NCBI GenBank assembly: GCA_023398375.1
Contig: JAEWSH010000018.1
Location: 62,001 to 126,000 of the forward strand
Length of the DNA: 64,000 nucleotides
DNA from: Bacillota bacterium
Lineage (GTDB): Bacteria > Bacillota > Clostridia > Lachnospirales > Lachnospiraceae
Direction of reading: 5' to 3'
The translations under genes and the position numbers were made by a program. Positions 52,771 to 60,392 of the stretch are shown here, in pieces. Numbering within the stretch: the stretch's first letter is position 1; every line of letters starts with the position of its first letter. The notes under the pieces are model-generated. The model did no database searches and was not told the origin of the DNA. It saw nothing but the letters and a program-made list of their open reading frames with translations.

Positions 52771-52812
52771 AAAACATTTTAACGGTTAAAGAACTGTTAG
52801 AATGTTTTTTTT
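52771..52812 (+). terminator. Terminator after the PRD regulator gene
   Basis: AAAACATT-TTAAC pairs with GTTA-G-AATGTTTT (52771-52808), followed by a T run to 52812. It separates the regulator from the aldolase gene. Confidence 0.75.
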
Positions 52813-52977
52813 ATTTACTTATAGTTAATAATAAACTCATTTATTGCCCGAAATAAGAAAATATTGTGCAAAATATGAAATTATGGTCTATATACTTAGT
52901 GATTTAAATTCGTTATGATGAATACAAGCAGTAAATATCATAAAAAATATACATTTTCAACAAAAGGAGGATGCAAA

Positions 52978-53856
52978 ATGTTAGTAAACATGAAAGAAAT
53001 TTTAGAAATAGCAGAGAGGGAACGGTATGCAATTCCTTGTATTAATACACCGAATGTGGAAACAATCCGTGCGGTGATAGGAGCAGCTGAGGAATTAGAT
53101 ACACCAATCATTATTGACCATGCGCAGGTACATGATTCTCTAATTCCAATTGAAAGAATCGGACCTGAAATGATTAAGTATGCAAAAGAGGCTTCGGTTC
53201 CGGTCTGTGTACATTTGGATCACGGCAGTGATTATGGTTTTGTATTGCGTGCGATACGCGTTGGATTTCCATCCATCATGTATGACTGCAGTGCTTTGCC
53301 GATGGAAGAAAACATAAATAAAGTAAAAAAATTTGTACAGATAGCTCATGCAGCAGGAATCACAGTCGAGGCAGAACTTGGAGTAATGGCATCAACGGAA
53401 GAGGATAGTCACGGTGATACGGAAAGCAGAGTTCTGACAAATGAAGATATTAAAAAATTTTTCACAGACCCGGAAGAGGCAAAGATGTTTGCAGAGGAAA
53501 CAGGATGCGATGCGTTGGCTGTATGTTTTGGAACGATGCATGGTATTTACGCGGAACCTCCCGTACTTGATATAGAAAGAGTAAAAGCAATCCGCGCTGC
53601 CATGCCTGCAACCTGTCGTGTAGTCATGCATGGAGCTTCCGGAGTAGAGTTTTCGCAGGTACAGAATGCAATTGTAGCAGGATGTTCGAAAGTCAATTAT
53701 TATTCTTATATGGCTAAGGCTACTACCAAATTTGTGGCTGATTTAGTGGCGAAAACAGAAGGAAAGATACCATATCATGAACTTCAGGAAGAAGCATTTA
53801 AATTCATGAAAGAATATGCAAAAGATGTAATCAGAGCTTTTAAAAATGGAAAATAA
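52978..53856 (+). CDS. Class II ketose-bisphosphate-type aldolase
   Basis: 292 residues from the ATG at 52978, chosen because AAAGGAGG lies 7-8 bases upstream. Zinc-dependent aldolase fold of the FbaA/GatY/KbaY group: IIIDHAQVHDS, PVCVHLDHGSDYG (zinc His and catalytic Asp), VEAELGVM, AVCFGTMHGIY (second zinc His) and VVMHGASGVEF (third zinc His). The spacing and length fit tagatose/fructose-bisphosphate aldolase-like enzymes. It would split a phosphorylated keto-sugar delivered by the PTS encoded downstream. The bicupin gene follows 21 bases later. Confidence 0.88.
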   Translation: MLVNMKEILEIAERERYAIPCINTPNVETIRAVIGAAEELDTPIIIDHAQVHDSLIPIERIGPEMIKYAKEASVPVCVHLDHGSDYGFVLRAIRVGFPSIMYDCSALPMEENINKVKKFVQIAHAAGITVEAELGVMASTEEDSHGDTESRVLTNEDIKKFFTDPEEAKMFAEETGCDALAVCFGTMHGIYAEPPVLDIERVKAIRAAMPATCRVVMHGASGVEFSQVQNAIVAGCSKVNYYSYMAKATTKFVADLVAKTEGKIPYHELQEEAFKFMKEYAKDVIRAFKNGK

Positions 53857-53877
53857 TCAAAAATAAAGGAGATTTAT

Positions 53878-54795
53878 ATGGCAAAATTAGTTAATATATT
53901 AGAAACATTCCCGTTTGAACCAGGTGATAAGAAACCGATGTTAATTCGGAAACAGGATTATTCTACAGCACTATATCCACCCAATAATGCATTTACCTCG
54001 GATAATACATTTACGATTGTCACAACGGATACGTTTATGCTCGGTATTTATGAATTATGTCCGGGGGGCGTGTTCTTACCGCTTGATATTCATCCGGGAG
54101 ATGAAACCTATTATATTCTGGAGGGCCCTGTGCTGCAAAGAAGCGGTAATGGACAGTTTGCATATCTGCAAAGTGGGGAAGGTCTTTGGATGCCTGAAGG
54201 CGCTTGGCATTGCTGCCACAATTTTTCAAATCAAAAAGCAAGAATTTTATATTTTATCACACCAAAAGCTTGGAGTGAAGAGATACCGCCTGCAGTCATT
54301 CCGACAGATGAGGAAACAAAGTTCTACAAAGGTCCAAACAATAAATCATTACCGGATATGAAAGATAAGATCTATGATATTTCCAGGCAGGGCTGCACAG
54401 ATGACATCGGATGCTGGCCGCCGGTTGATTATAAGGAAGCCAGACAGAACGGAGCTGTTTACGGAATTCGTGAATTTGAAAAATTAAACAATATACATGG
54501 AACCAAGCACCCAATGTTAATGAGATTTATTTCAAGCAATAATTATGGACATTTTGGTGAGTTCATACTCCCGGCAGGTGGATATGGTCCACGTTGTTCA
54601 GATCCTGATGTGCATGCAGGAGATGGTGCATTATATTGCATTGACGGACCGGTAACAGTTAACTTGGTAGATTTGGAGGAAAGCTTTATATTGAATCCGG
54701 AAGATTCCTTCTTCCTACCGGCCGGAACCAGATATCAGCTGGTCAATTTTGAAAACAAGCCAATTAAAGTAATCTTTGCAGTTACAGAATTATAA
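53878..54795 (+). CDS. Bicupin protein, likely sugar isomerase/epimerase
   Basis: 305 residues with two cupin folds: the first around HPGDETYYILEGP...GLWMPEGAWHCCHNF, the second around GYGPRCSDPDVHAGDGALYC...FFLPAGTRYQLVNF. Each has a His/Glu-type metal site (HPGDE and VHAGD), which would fit a bimetal or single-metal isomerase, as in KduI/YdaE-like sugar isomerases, though I cannot assign the substrate. GGAGA precedes the ATG. It sits between the aldolase and the PTS genes and was probably part of the original catabolic set whose isomerase/kinase genes are now broken (54881-55217). Confidence 0.75.
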   Translation: MAKLVNILETFPFEPGDKKPMLIRKQDYSTALYPPNNAFTSDNTFTIVTTDTFMLGIYELCPGGVFLPLDIHPGDETYYILEGPVLQRSGNGQFAYLQSGEGLWMPEGAWHCCHNFSNQKARILYFITPKAWSEEIPPAVIPTDEETKFYKGPNNKSLPDMKDKIYDISRQGCTDDIGCWPPVDYKEARQNGAVYGIREFEKLNNIHGTKHPMLMRFISSNNYGHFGEFILPAGGYGPRCSDPDVHAGDGALYCIDGPVTVNLVDLEESFILNPEDSFFLPAGTRYQLVNFENKPIKVIFAVTEL

Positions 54796-54824
54796 GAACG
54801 AGTCATGTAATGCTAAGATAAACG

Positions 54825-54856
54825 AAGGTTTTTCGCTGCTTAGCGGAAAACCTTTT
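54825..54856 (+). terminator. Terminator-like hairpin after the bicupin gene
   Basis: AAGGTTTTTCGCT (54825-54837), loop GCTT, AGCGGAAAACCTT (54842-54854) with one wobble; a short T run follows. Confidence 0.65.
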
Positions 54857-54880
54857 GTTGTAATAGAAAGGTGGAAATAT

Positions 54881-55003
54881 ATGAATTTTAAATTTGGAGT
54901 GGACAGTTTTATTTGGACAGAAAAATTTACAGGAAATTGGCAGCGCAAAACGTGGAGACAAAACATTACTGGATACACTTTTTCCCGCAATGGAGGCTTA
55001 TAG
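54881..55003 (+). pseudogene. 5' remnant of a sugar isomerase/epimerase gene
   Basis: AAAGGTGG precedes an ATG. The first about 18 codons read MNFKFGVDSFIWTEKFTG, a typical start of a xylose isomerase-like TIM-barrel enzyme. From about codon 19 the frame continues in unrelated sequence to a stop at 55003, because the DNA has switched to the interior of a dhaL gene in another frame. The 40-codon product cannot be functional. It marks a deletion between an isomerase gene and a downstream dihydroxyacetone kinase gene. Confidence 0.65.
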
Positions 55004-55217
55004 AAAGGCACTTGAAGATGGTTAAGATTTTATGGAAGCATTAGATGAATTAAAGAACGGGGCTAAAGAGGGATAGCAGTCTACAGAAAGTATGATTGCC
55101 AGAATCGGAAGAGCAAGCAGACTGAGAGAACGTTCCAGAAGAGTTTTGGATGCCGGAGCAACCAGCAGTTATTTGATACTGACTTCTATAGTCACATCAC
55201 TTCAGAACATAAAATAG
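54939..55217 (+). pseudogene. 3' remnant of a DhaL-type dihydroxyacetone kinase subunit gene
   Basis: In this frame the DNA reads GSAKRGDKTLLDTLFPAMEA..., then after two in-frame stops (near 55023 and 55074) GRASRLRERSRRVLDAGATS and SYLILTSI. These match the C-terminal conserved blocks of DhaL (GDKTxLDxLxPA, ARxGRASxxxERSxxxxDPGATS). The N-terminal half with the ATP-binding loop is missing. The upstream joint to the isomerase remnant is near 54930-54939. The fragment is clearly dead: truncated and with stops. It suggests that the aldolase/PTS locus once included a kinase. Confidence 0.72.
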
Positions 55218-55492
55218 TGCAAAATGAATATAAAATATATAAAAGTAAAATAGAAATATACACAAATACCAATTAAATAAAATTAAATCAAAATGAATGT
55301 GTGATAAATTACAATATAACACTGTAATAATGGCTAAAAATATACGATTATAACAAATAAGGTGCAAAAACAAGTCTTTTGAAGGGTATATAAATTGTGA
55401 GAGCTTTGTTACAATAGGTATAAGATAATTCAAAACAAATATGCGCATGTTTTTATAAGAATTATTTACGAAAAAGAAAGGAAGGATTTTAA
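55218..55492. other. AT-rich intergenic region before the PTS genes
   Basis: No gene visible. It is strongly AT-rich and should contain the promoter of the PTS operon; TTGTGA...TACAAT...GTATAA fragments occur around 55396-55430 but no clear -35/-10 pair with 17-base spacing. TTGT/ACAA arms near 55397-55415 are weak. Sigma-54 (-24/-12) elements are not seen, in line with a non-LevR regulator. Confidence 0.4.
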
Positions 55493-55975
55493 GTGGGAGA
55501 TCAAGTAATCCAAATTGGAGAGGTGTTATTGAAAGAGCTCATGATTATTGACATACCCCCTTTCCGGGATAAAGAAGAACTATTTTGGTATATTTCTGAA
55601 AAGTTCGAAGAGAGCGGAGTCGTTTCAGATAAAGTTGCCTTTAGGCAATCCTTAGATGCAAGGGAGGGTTTGGGTTCAACTTATATGGGCGAATATATCG
55701 CAATTCCACATGGAAAATGCAAAGAAGTCATAAAATCTGGAGTGGGATTCATTCGATGTAAGGACAGTTTTTTATATCACTCTGGTGAGGAAGAAGGACC
55801 TGTAAAATATATTTTTGTATTGGCCATTGTAGATAATCAGGAAGATAATTCTCATTTAAGAATCCTGGCCACTTTATCAGGCTATCTTGCCAGAGAGGAA
55901 TTTCAGGAATTAATTACAAGTGTGCAAAGTTATGAGGAACTATTAATTGGAATAAATCAATTAGCATTAAATTAG
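55493..55975 (+). CDS. PTS EIIA component, fructose/mannitol (EIIA_2) type
   Basis: 160 residues, GTG start with AAAGGAAGG upstream. The active His73 is in EYIAIPHGKC; SLDAREGLGSTYMGEYIAIP and the late FVLAIVDNQEDNSHLRILA segment fit the EIIA_2 family. It takes phosphate from HPr (57453) and passes it to the IIB protein (55995). It is the first gene of the PTS set; the IIB gene begins 19 bases after the stop. Confidence 0.9.
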   Translation: MGDQVIQIGEVLLKELMIIDIPPFRDKEELFWYISEKFEESGVVSDKVAFRQSLDAREGLGSTYMGEYIAIPHGKCKEVIKSGVGFIRCKDSFLYHSGEEEGPVKYIFVLAIVDNQEDNSHLRILATLSGYLAREEFQELITSVQSYEELLIGINQLALN

Positions 55976-55994
55976 TATGGGAAGGAGGATCACA

Positions 55995-56291
55995 ATGTTT
56001 ATAATTGCCGTAACATCTTGTGCGACGGGGATCGCGCACTCGTATATGTCTGCAGAAGCCATAAAAAAAGTATGCAAGAAAAATGGACATACTTGCAAAG
56101 TCGAAATACAAGGAGCACTTGGAATCGAAAATCAGTTATCGAAATCAGATATTGCCAGTGCAGATCTGCTGGTATACGCAAACGACGTTGGGATAACAAA
56201 AGCGGATCGCTTTAAGGATTTTCCGAAAAGTAAGATCAAACATTTTTCACCTCATGATGTTATTAGGAATCCTGACGTTATCTTACAATAG
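55995..56291 (+). CDS. PTS EIIB component, fructose type
   Basis: 98 residues from the ATG at 55995 (GGAAGGAGG upstream; an earlier ATG at 55977 is rejected). The phosphorylatable Cys9 lies in VTSCATGIAHSYM, the usual CxTGIAHT pattern with a slight change. The fold and length match a free-standing fructose-type IIB (FrwB/FruA IIB). It takes phosphate from EIIA and phosphorylates the sugar carried by the IIC at 56325. Confidence 0.9.
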   Translation: MFIIAVTSCATGIAHSYMSAEAIKKVCKKNGHTCKVEIQGALGIENQLSKSDIASADLLVYANDVGITKADRFKDFPKSKIKHFSPHDVIRNPDVILQ

Positions 56292-56324
56292 TAATTTTTG
56301 AACGGAGAAAGGAAGGTATTTTTT

Positions 56325-57368
56325 ATGAATGAGGTATTAAAAGATATTAAACAGTCTCTATTGACAGGTGTTTCTTATATGCTTCCGTTTGTTGTTGCCG
56401 GAGGTATCTTAGTAGCAATCGGTTTTGCAGGGGGCGGAGCGGTTGCAGTAACACAAAGTGAGACTGGATTCTGGTCCAGAATCTTTTGGTGGGGGAAAGA
56501 CGCTTTCGGGATGATGGTTCCTATTATGGCAGCCTATGTGGCATTTTCTATAGGTGATAAACCTGCGATACTTCCGGGCATGATTGCCGGAATCTGTGCA
56601 GATGATATTGGAGGAGGATTCTTAGCTGCGTTGGTCGGAGGTATTATTGCAGGGTATCTTGTACAGTGGCTGAAGAAAATACCGCTACCGCGTGCATTAA
56701 GATCATTACTTCCAACGTTGATCATCCCGGTTATAGGGACACTTACAATCGGTTTTATAATGGAAATCGTATTAGGCGGACCAATTGCAGCAATTAATCA
56801 GGGAATGCTGGATTTCTTAAGTGGATTACAGGGAAGTGCACTTGTTGTACTGGGATTGGTACAAGGTGCTATGCTGGCTTTTGATTTAGGAGGACCTGTT
56901 AATAAAGCGGCATATGCTTTTGCGCTTGCGACACAGGCTGCAGGTAATAATGCACCCATGGCAGCGAATTTTGTAGCATCAATGGTGCCGCCGTTATCAC
57001 TTGCGCTGGCTATGGTTGTTTCGAAAAAGAAATTTACAAAGACAGAACGGGATGCAACAGGTGGATGCTTTATAGGTGGCTTAGCCATGATATCAGAATT
57101 TGCAATTCCATTTGCGACCGGAAATCCATTACTTTATATTCCGTGCTTTATGGCAGGAGGTGCAGTAGGGGCTATCAGTTCATATTTATTCGGGTGTACT
57201 ATGGCTGCTCCTCACGGAGGATATTTTGTGGTGGCATTATGTAATAAACCGATTTTACTTACTTTGGCATTGCTGATAGGTTCAGCAGTCAGTTGTGCCC
57301 TGATATTGGTATTAAAAAAAGCGCCATCTGAGGATGAACTTGCGATGGACGGAGAACAGGAAGATTAA
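56325..57368 (+). CDS. PTS EIIC component, fructose type
   Basis: 347 residues from the ATG at 56325 (GAAAGGAAGG upstream). About nine membrane segments. GVSYMLPFVVAGGILVAIGF is the family N-terminus; AFDLGGPVNKAAYAFA and MISEFAIPFATGNPLLYIPC contain the sugar-binding glutamate; the usual EGAIPFA is EFAIPFA here. No fused IIA or IIB. Family role: channel and sugar translocation. Followed by a 16-bp hairpin before the HPr gene. Confidence 0.9.
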   Translation: MNEVLKDIKQSLLTGVSYMLPFVVAGGILVAIGFAGGGAVAVTQSETGFWSRIFWWGKDAFGMMVPIMAAYVAFSIGDKPAILPGMIAGICADDIGGGFLAALVGGIIAGYLVQWLKKIPLPRALRSLLPTLIIPVIGTLTIGFIMEIVLGGPIAAINQGMLDFLSGLQGSALVVLGLVQGAMLAFDLGGPVNKAAYAFALATQAAGNNAPMAANFVASMVPPLSLALAMVVSKKKFTKTERDATGGCFIGGLAMISEFAIPFATGNPLLYIPCFMAGGAVGAISSYLFGCTMAAPHGGYFVVALCNKPILLTLALLIGSAVSCALILVLKKAPSEDELAMDGEQED

Positions 57369-57373
57369 CAGAT

Positions 57374-57411
57374 AAATGTGTAGCACAAATGTATCTTTGT
57401 GCTGCACATTT
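57374..57411 (+). other. 16-bp stem-loop between EIIC and HPr genes
   Basis: AAATGTGTAGCACAAA (57374-57389), loop TGTATC, TTTGTGCTGCACATTT (57396-57411), one wobble. There is little T-run; partial termination or processing could adjust HPr/EI levels against the membrane components. Confidence 0.65.
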
Positions 57412-57452
57412 AATACAAAATAACGAAAATCATATGCATAATAGGAGAAGTT

Positions 57453-57710
57453 ATGAAAAGCTTTAGATATGTGGTTACAGACGAGGAAGGACTTCACGCA
57501 AGACCGGCAAGGCTGTTGGTAAAAGAAGCAGAAAAATTAAAGAGTGTTATCATGATAGATAAAAATGGACAAAAAGGCAGTGCAAAGAAAATATTTGCGG
57601 TAATGGCTCTTGGCGTAAAAAAAAGCGAGGAGGTTACTATTACAATAGAAGGAGATACGGAAGAGTCAGATTATATTATTATAGAAGACTTTTTCAAAAC
57701 AAATCTATAG
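57453..57710 (+). CDS. HPr-like phosphocarrier without regulatory Ser46
   Basis: 85 residues, AGGAGAAG before the ATG. The active His15 is in EEGLHARPARL, so it can be phosphorylated by enzyme I. At the position of the regulatory Ser46 of B. subtilis HPr (NLKSIMGVMSLG) the sequence reads SAKKIFAVMALG, so residue 46 is Lys and no Ser is nearby. It therefore cannot be the substrate of HPr kinase and should not take part in CcpA-type catabolite repression. It lies between EIIC and enzyme I genes, indicating a dedicated carrier. Confidence 0.88.
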   Translation: MKSFRYVVTDEEGLHARPARLLVKEAEKLKSVIMIDKNGQKGSAKKIFAVMALGVKKSEEVTITIEGDTEESDYIIIEDFFKTNL

Positions 57711-57731
57711 GGAAACGGAAGGAGGATGTTC

Positions 57732-59345
57732 ATGAAAAGGATATCGGGAAAATCTGTTTTCGCAGGTATTGCAATTGGGAAAATAGCTGTTTTTGAAAAA
57801 GATGCGCAGAACATCAAAAGGATACACATTCAAGATACTGAGGCAGAGGTCGCCAGAGCGGAGAAGGCTTGTGAACAGGCTGTGATGCAGCTTCAGGGGC
57901 TGTATGATAAGGCAAAGAATGAAATTGGAGAATCTGGAGCGGCTGTATTTGAAGTACATCAGATGATGATTTCGGATGAAGATTATCAGGATTCCATTAA
58001 AAATATAATTACGGTACAAAGTGTAAATGCAGAATATGCGGTAGCAGTTACCGGTGATAATTTTTCTTCAATGTTTACCGAAATGAATGATGAATATATG
58101 CAGGCAAGAGCAGCTGATGTAAAAGATATTTCTACGCGAATCATCAATATATTATTGGGAAAAAAAGAAAATAACTTATCTTCCGGGGAGCCTGTTATTA
58201 TCTTAGCAGAAGATCTGGCGCCAAGTGAGACCATACAGCTTGACAAAAGTAAAGTACTTGCATTTATAACCCGCTTTGGAGCTACTAATTCGCATACTGC
58301 TATATTGGCAAGGACTATGAATATACCTGCAATTATAAATCTGGACTATACAAAAGAGGATAATGGAAAACTTGGTATTGTGGATGGATATAAAGGACTG
58401 CTTATAATTGAACCGAATGAGAATACGATAATGGAATATGAAGCACTGATTAGAAAAGAAGAAGAAAAGAAAAACATGTTTCGTACCATGACAGGAAAAG
58501 AAACGATAACAAAGAGCGGAAAAAAGATCCAATTGTATGCCAACATAGGAAGTGTTTCGGATATTGGAAATGTAATGCTGAATGATGGTGAGGGAATTGG
58601 TCTGTTCCGTAGTGAATTCTTATATCTGGAATCTGATCACCTGCCTACGGAGGAGGAACAACTTCAAGCCTATAAAAAAGCAGCCGAATGTATGGGCGGG
58701 AAAAAAGTAATTATCAGAACCCTTGACATAGGGGCAGATAAGCAAGTACCATATTTAGATTTGGGAGAGGAAGAAAATCCTGCAATGGGATACCGCGCTA
58801 TTCGAATCTGCTTACAGGATACGGAACTATTTAAAACACAGTTACGTGCTATTTTCAGGGCTAGTGCCTTTGGGAATATTGCAGTCATGTATCCTATGAT
58901 AATATCCGTGGATGAAGTACAGCAGACAAAGAAGCTGGTAAAAGAGGTTCAGGAAGAACTGAAAAAAGAAAATTATCCATTTTCACAGATAGAGCAGGGT
59001 ATTATGATTGAAACACCGGCAGCAGTTATGATTAGTGAATTATTGGCAGAGGAAGTTGATTTTTTCAGTATCGGAACAAATGATTTAACACAATATACAT
59101 TGGCTATCGACAGGCAGAACAGTAAATTGGATTCTATTTATAATTCCCACCATGAAGCAATATTACGAATGATTCAGATGGTAATTGATAACGGACATAA
59201 AAAAAACTGCTGGGTCGGAATTTGCGGGGAATTAGGAGCAGATATTACACTGACTCAGGCCTTTATTGAGATGGGGATTGACGAATTATCCGTTTCACCT
59301 GCATGCATCTTACCTATTCGCAAATTAATCAGAGATCTTCCATAA
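57732..59345 (+). CDS. PTS enzyme I (phosphoenolpyruvate-protein phosphotransferase)
   Basis: 537 residues from the ATG at 57732 (GGAAGGAGG six bases upstream; an ATG at 57726 is too close). The swivelling domain has the phospho-His188 in GATNSHTAILAR; the PEP-binding barrel shows GIGLFRSEFLYL, RTLDIGADKQVPYL, GIMIETPAAVMISELLAEEV (in two parts), DFFSIGTNDLTQYTLA and the catalytic Cys498 in GICGELGAD. Length is slightly short compared with the general enzyme I (about 570). It presumably phosphorylates the neighbouring HPr. A full PTS with its own EI and HPr suggests an acquired, self-contained system. Confidence 0.9.
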   Translation: MKRISGKSVFAGIAIGKIAVFEKDAQNIKRIHIQDTEAEVARAEKACEQAVMQLQGLYDKAKNEIGESGAAVFEVHQMMISDEDYQDSIKNIITVQSVNAEYAVAVTGDNFSSMFTEMNDEYMQARAADVKDISTRIINILLGKKENNLSSGEPVIILAEDLAPSETIQLDKSKVLAFITRFGATNSHTAILARTMNIPAIINLDYTKEDNGKLGIVDGYKGLLIIEPNENTIMEYEALIRKEEEKKNMFRTMTGKETITKSGKKIQLYANIGSVSDIGNVMLNDGEGIGLFRSEFLYLESDHLPTEEEQLQAYKKAAECMGGKKVIIRTLDIGADKQVPYLDLGEEENPAMGYRAIRICLQDTELFKTQLRAIFRASAFGNIAVMYPMIISVDEVQQTKKLVKEVQEELKKENYPFSQIEQGIMIETPAAVMISELLAEEVDFFSIGTNDLTQYTLAIDRQNSKLDSIYNSHHEAILRMIQMVIDNGHKKNCWVGICGELGADITLTQAFIEMGIDELSVSPACILPIRKLIRDLP

Positions 59346-59351
59346 TGATAG

Positions 59352-59389
59352 AAGCACCTCATACCTATGAAAATGGATATGAGGTGCTT
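59352..59389 (+). terminator. Terminator of the PTS operon
   Basis: AAGCACCTCATA (59352-59363) and TATGAGGTGCTT (59378-59389) form a 12-bp perfect stem; a short T/C tail follows. Confidence 0.8.
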
Positions 59390-59410
59390 TCATGTTTCGG
59401 TAATAAAAAA

Positions 59411-59440
59411 GTGATAAAAATCAGACAAACATGGTATAAT
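59411..59440 (+). promoter_or_regulatory. Promoter of the DUF1624-like gene
   Basis: TATAAT at 59435-59440 is a perfect -10. GTGATA at 59411-59416 with an 18-base spacer is a weak -35. It lies 58 bases before the start codon at 59498. Confidence 0.5.
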
Positions 59441-59497
59441 GAATATTATGAAGACGCGCAATAGTTAAATTACGACATGGCCAGGGGAGACTGTGAA

Positions 59498-60226
59498 ATG
59501 AGATACTATGTATTAGATGTAATTCGGGGAATTAATTTGATCAGTATGATTTTATATCATTTTGTATGGGATGTTGCCTACATTACTGGTGGAAAATGGG
59601 CGTGGTTCGAATATGGTTTCGGCTACGTATGGCAGCAAAGCATATGCTGGATATTTATAATACTTTCTGGTTTTTGCTGGTCGATGGGAAAAAGGCAATT
59701 AAAAAGAGGCTTTATAGTTTTTGCGGCAGGAGCGCTTATTTCCCTTGTAACCATAATCTTCGTACCAGATCAGAAAGTTATTTTTGGGATACTGACTTTA
59801 CTAGGATCCAGTATGCTTCTGATGATTCCCCTAGAAAAGATATTATCAAAAATACCGCCCTCAGTCGGAATCGGCATTAGCAGTATGTTATTTATTTTAT
59901 TTCGAAATGTGAATGATGGATATATGGGATTTGAAAATTGGAATTTGGTAAAAATACCTGCGTTCTTTTATCAAGACTATTTTATGACATATATGGGATT
60001 TCCAGGGCAGGATTTTCATTCTACAGATTATTTTTCAATATTTCCCTGGATATTTCTATTTGTGGCAGGATATTTTTTATATTGGCTGATAAAGCAAAAA
60101 AATATAATATCGCTTTTGTCTTATAAAGGAATAGATGGATTAGAATTTATCGGAAAACATTCATTGATTATTTATATGCTGCATCAGCCTGTCATTTATG
60201 CAGCTCTATTCATATGGTTTCACTAA
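59498..60226 (+). CDS. DUF1624/HGSNAT-like membrane protein
   Basis: 242 residues from the ATG at 59498 (AGGGGAGA upstream). About seven membrane segments. The start MRYYVLDVIRGINLISMILYH contains the D-x-x-R-G-x-x-x-x-x-M pattern seen in heparan-alpha-glucosaminide N-acetyltransferase-like (DUF1624) and related acyltransferase-3-fold proteins; QDFHSTDYFSIFPWIFLFVA is also typical. The family may transfer acetyl groups to sugars across the membrane, but most bacterial members are unproven. It has its own promoter and terminator, so it is a single-gene unit. Confidence 0.8.
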   Translation: MRYYVLDVIRGINLISMILYHFVWDVAYITGGKWAWFEYGFGYVWQQSICWIFIILSGFCWSMGKRQLKRGFIVFAAGALISLVTIIFVPDQKVIFGILTLLGSSMLLMIPLEKILSKIPPSVGIGISSMLFILFRNVNDGYMGFENWNLVKIPAFFYQDYFMTYMGFPGQDFHSTDYFSIFPWIFLFVAGYFLYWLIKQKNIISLLSYKGIDGLEFIGKHSLIIYMLHQPVIYAALFIWFH

Positions 60227-60235
60227 TTGCATAAT

Positions 60236-60274
60236 AAAAAATGCGGATATGATAATGGTATCCGCATTTTTTTT
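60236..60274 (+). terminator. Terminator after the DUF1624-like gene
   Basis: AAAAAATGCGGATA (60236-60249) and TATCCGCATTTTTT (60259-60272), an 11-14 bp stem followed by T residues. Confidence 0.9.
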
Positions 60275-60280
60275 ACTTAG

Positions 60281-60328
60281 ATTGAAAGATAATACACCAT
60301 ATTGAAAGATTAGTGTATTATCTTGTGC
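60281..60328 (+). promoter_or_regulatory. Inverted and direct repeats upstream of the 60393 gene
   Basis: AAGATAATACAC (60286-60297) and GTGTATTATCTT (60313-60324) form a perfect 12-bp inverted repeat. ATTGAAAGAT also occurs twice in direct orientation at 60281-60290 and 60301-60310. The second arm touches a possible -35 (TTGTGC, 60323-60328), with TATAAG downstream. A good operator candidate for the regulator of this ABC operon. Confidence 0.55.
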
Positions 60329-60392
60329 GATTATGGATGCTACTATAAGTATAACAAAGAAAAGCAATATCACAATTTGGGAGGTAGAAAAA

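Noticed and set aside
60293..60392. Upstream in-frame start at 60333 for the binding protein
   Set aside because: It would add residues before a normal lipoprotein signal peptide and lacks a ribosome binding site, while 60393 has GGGAGGT.
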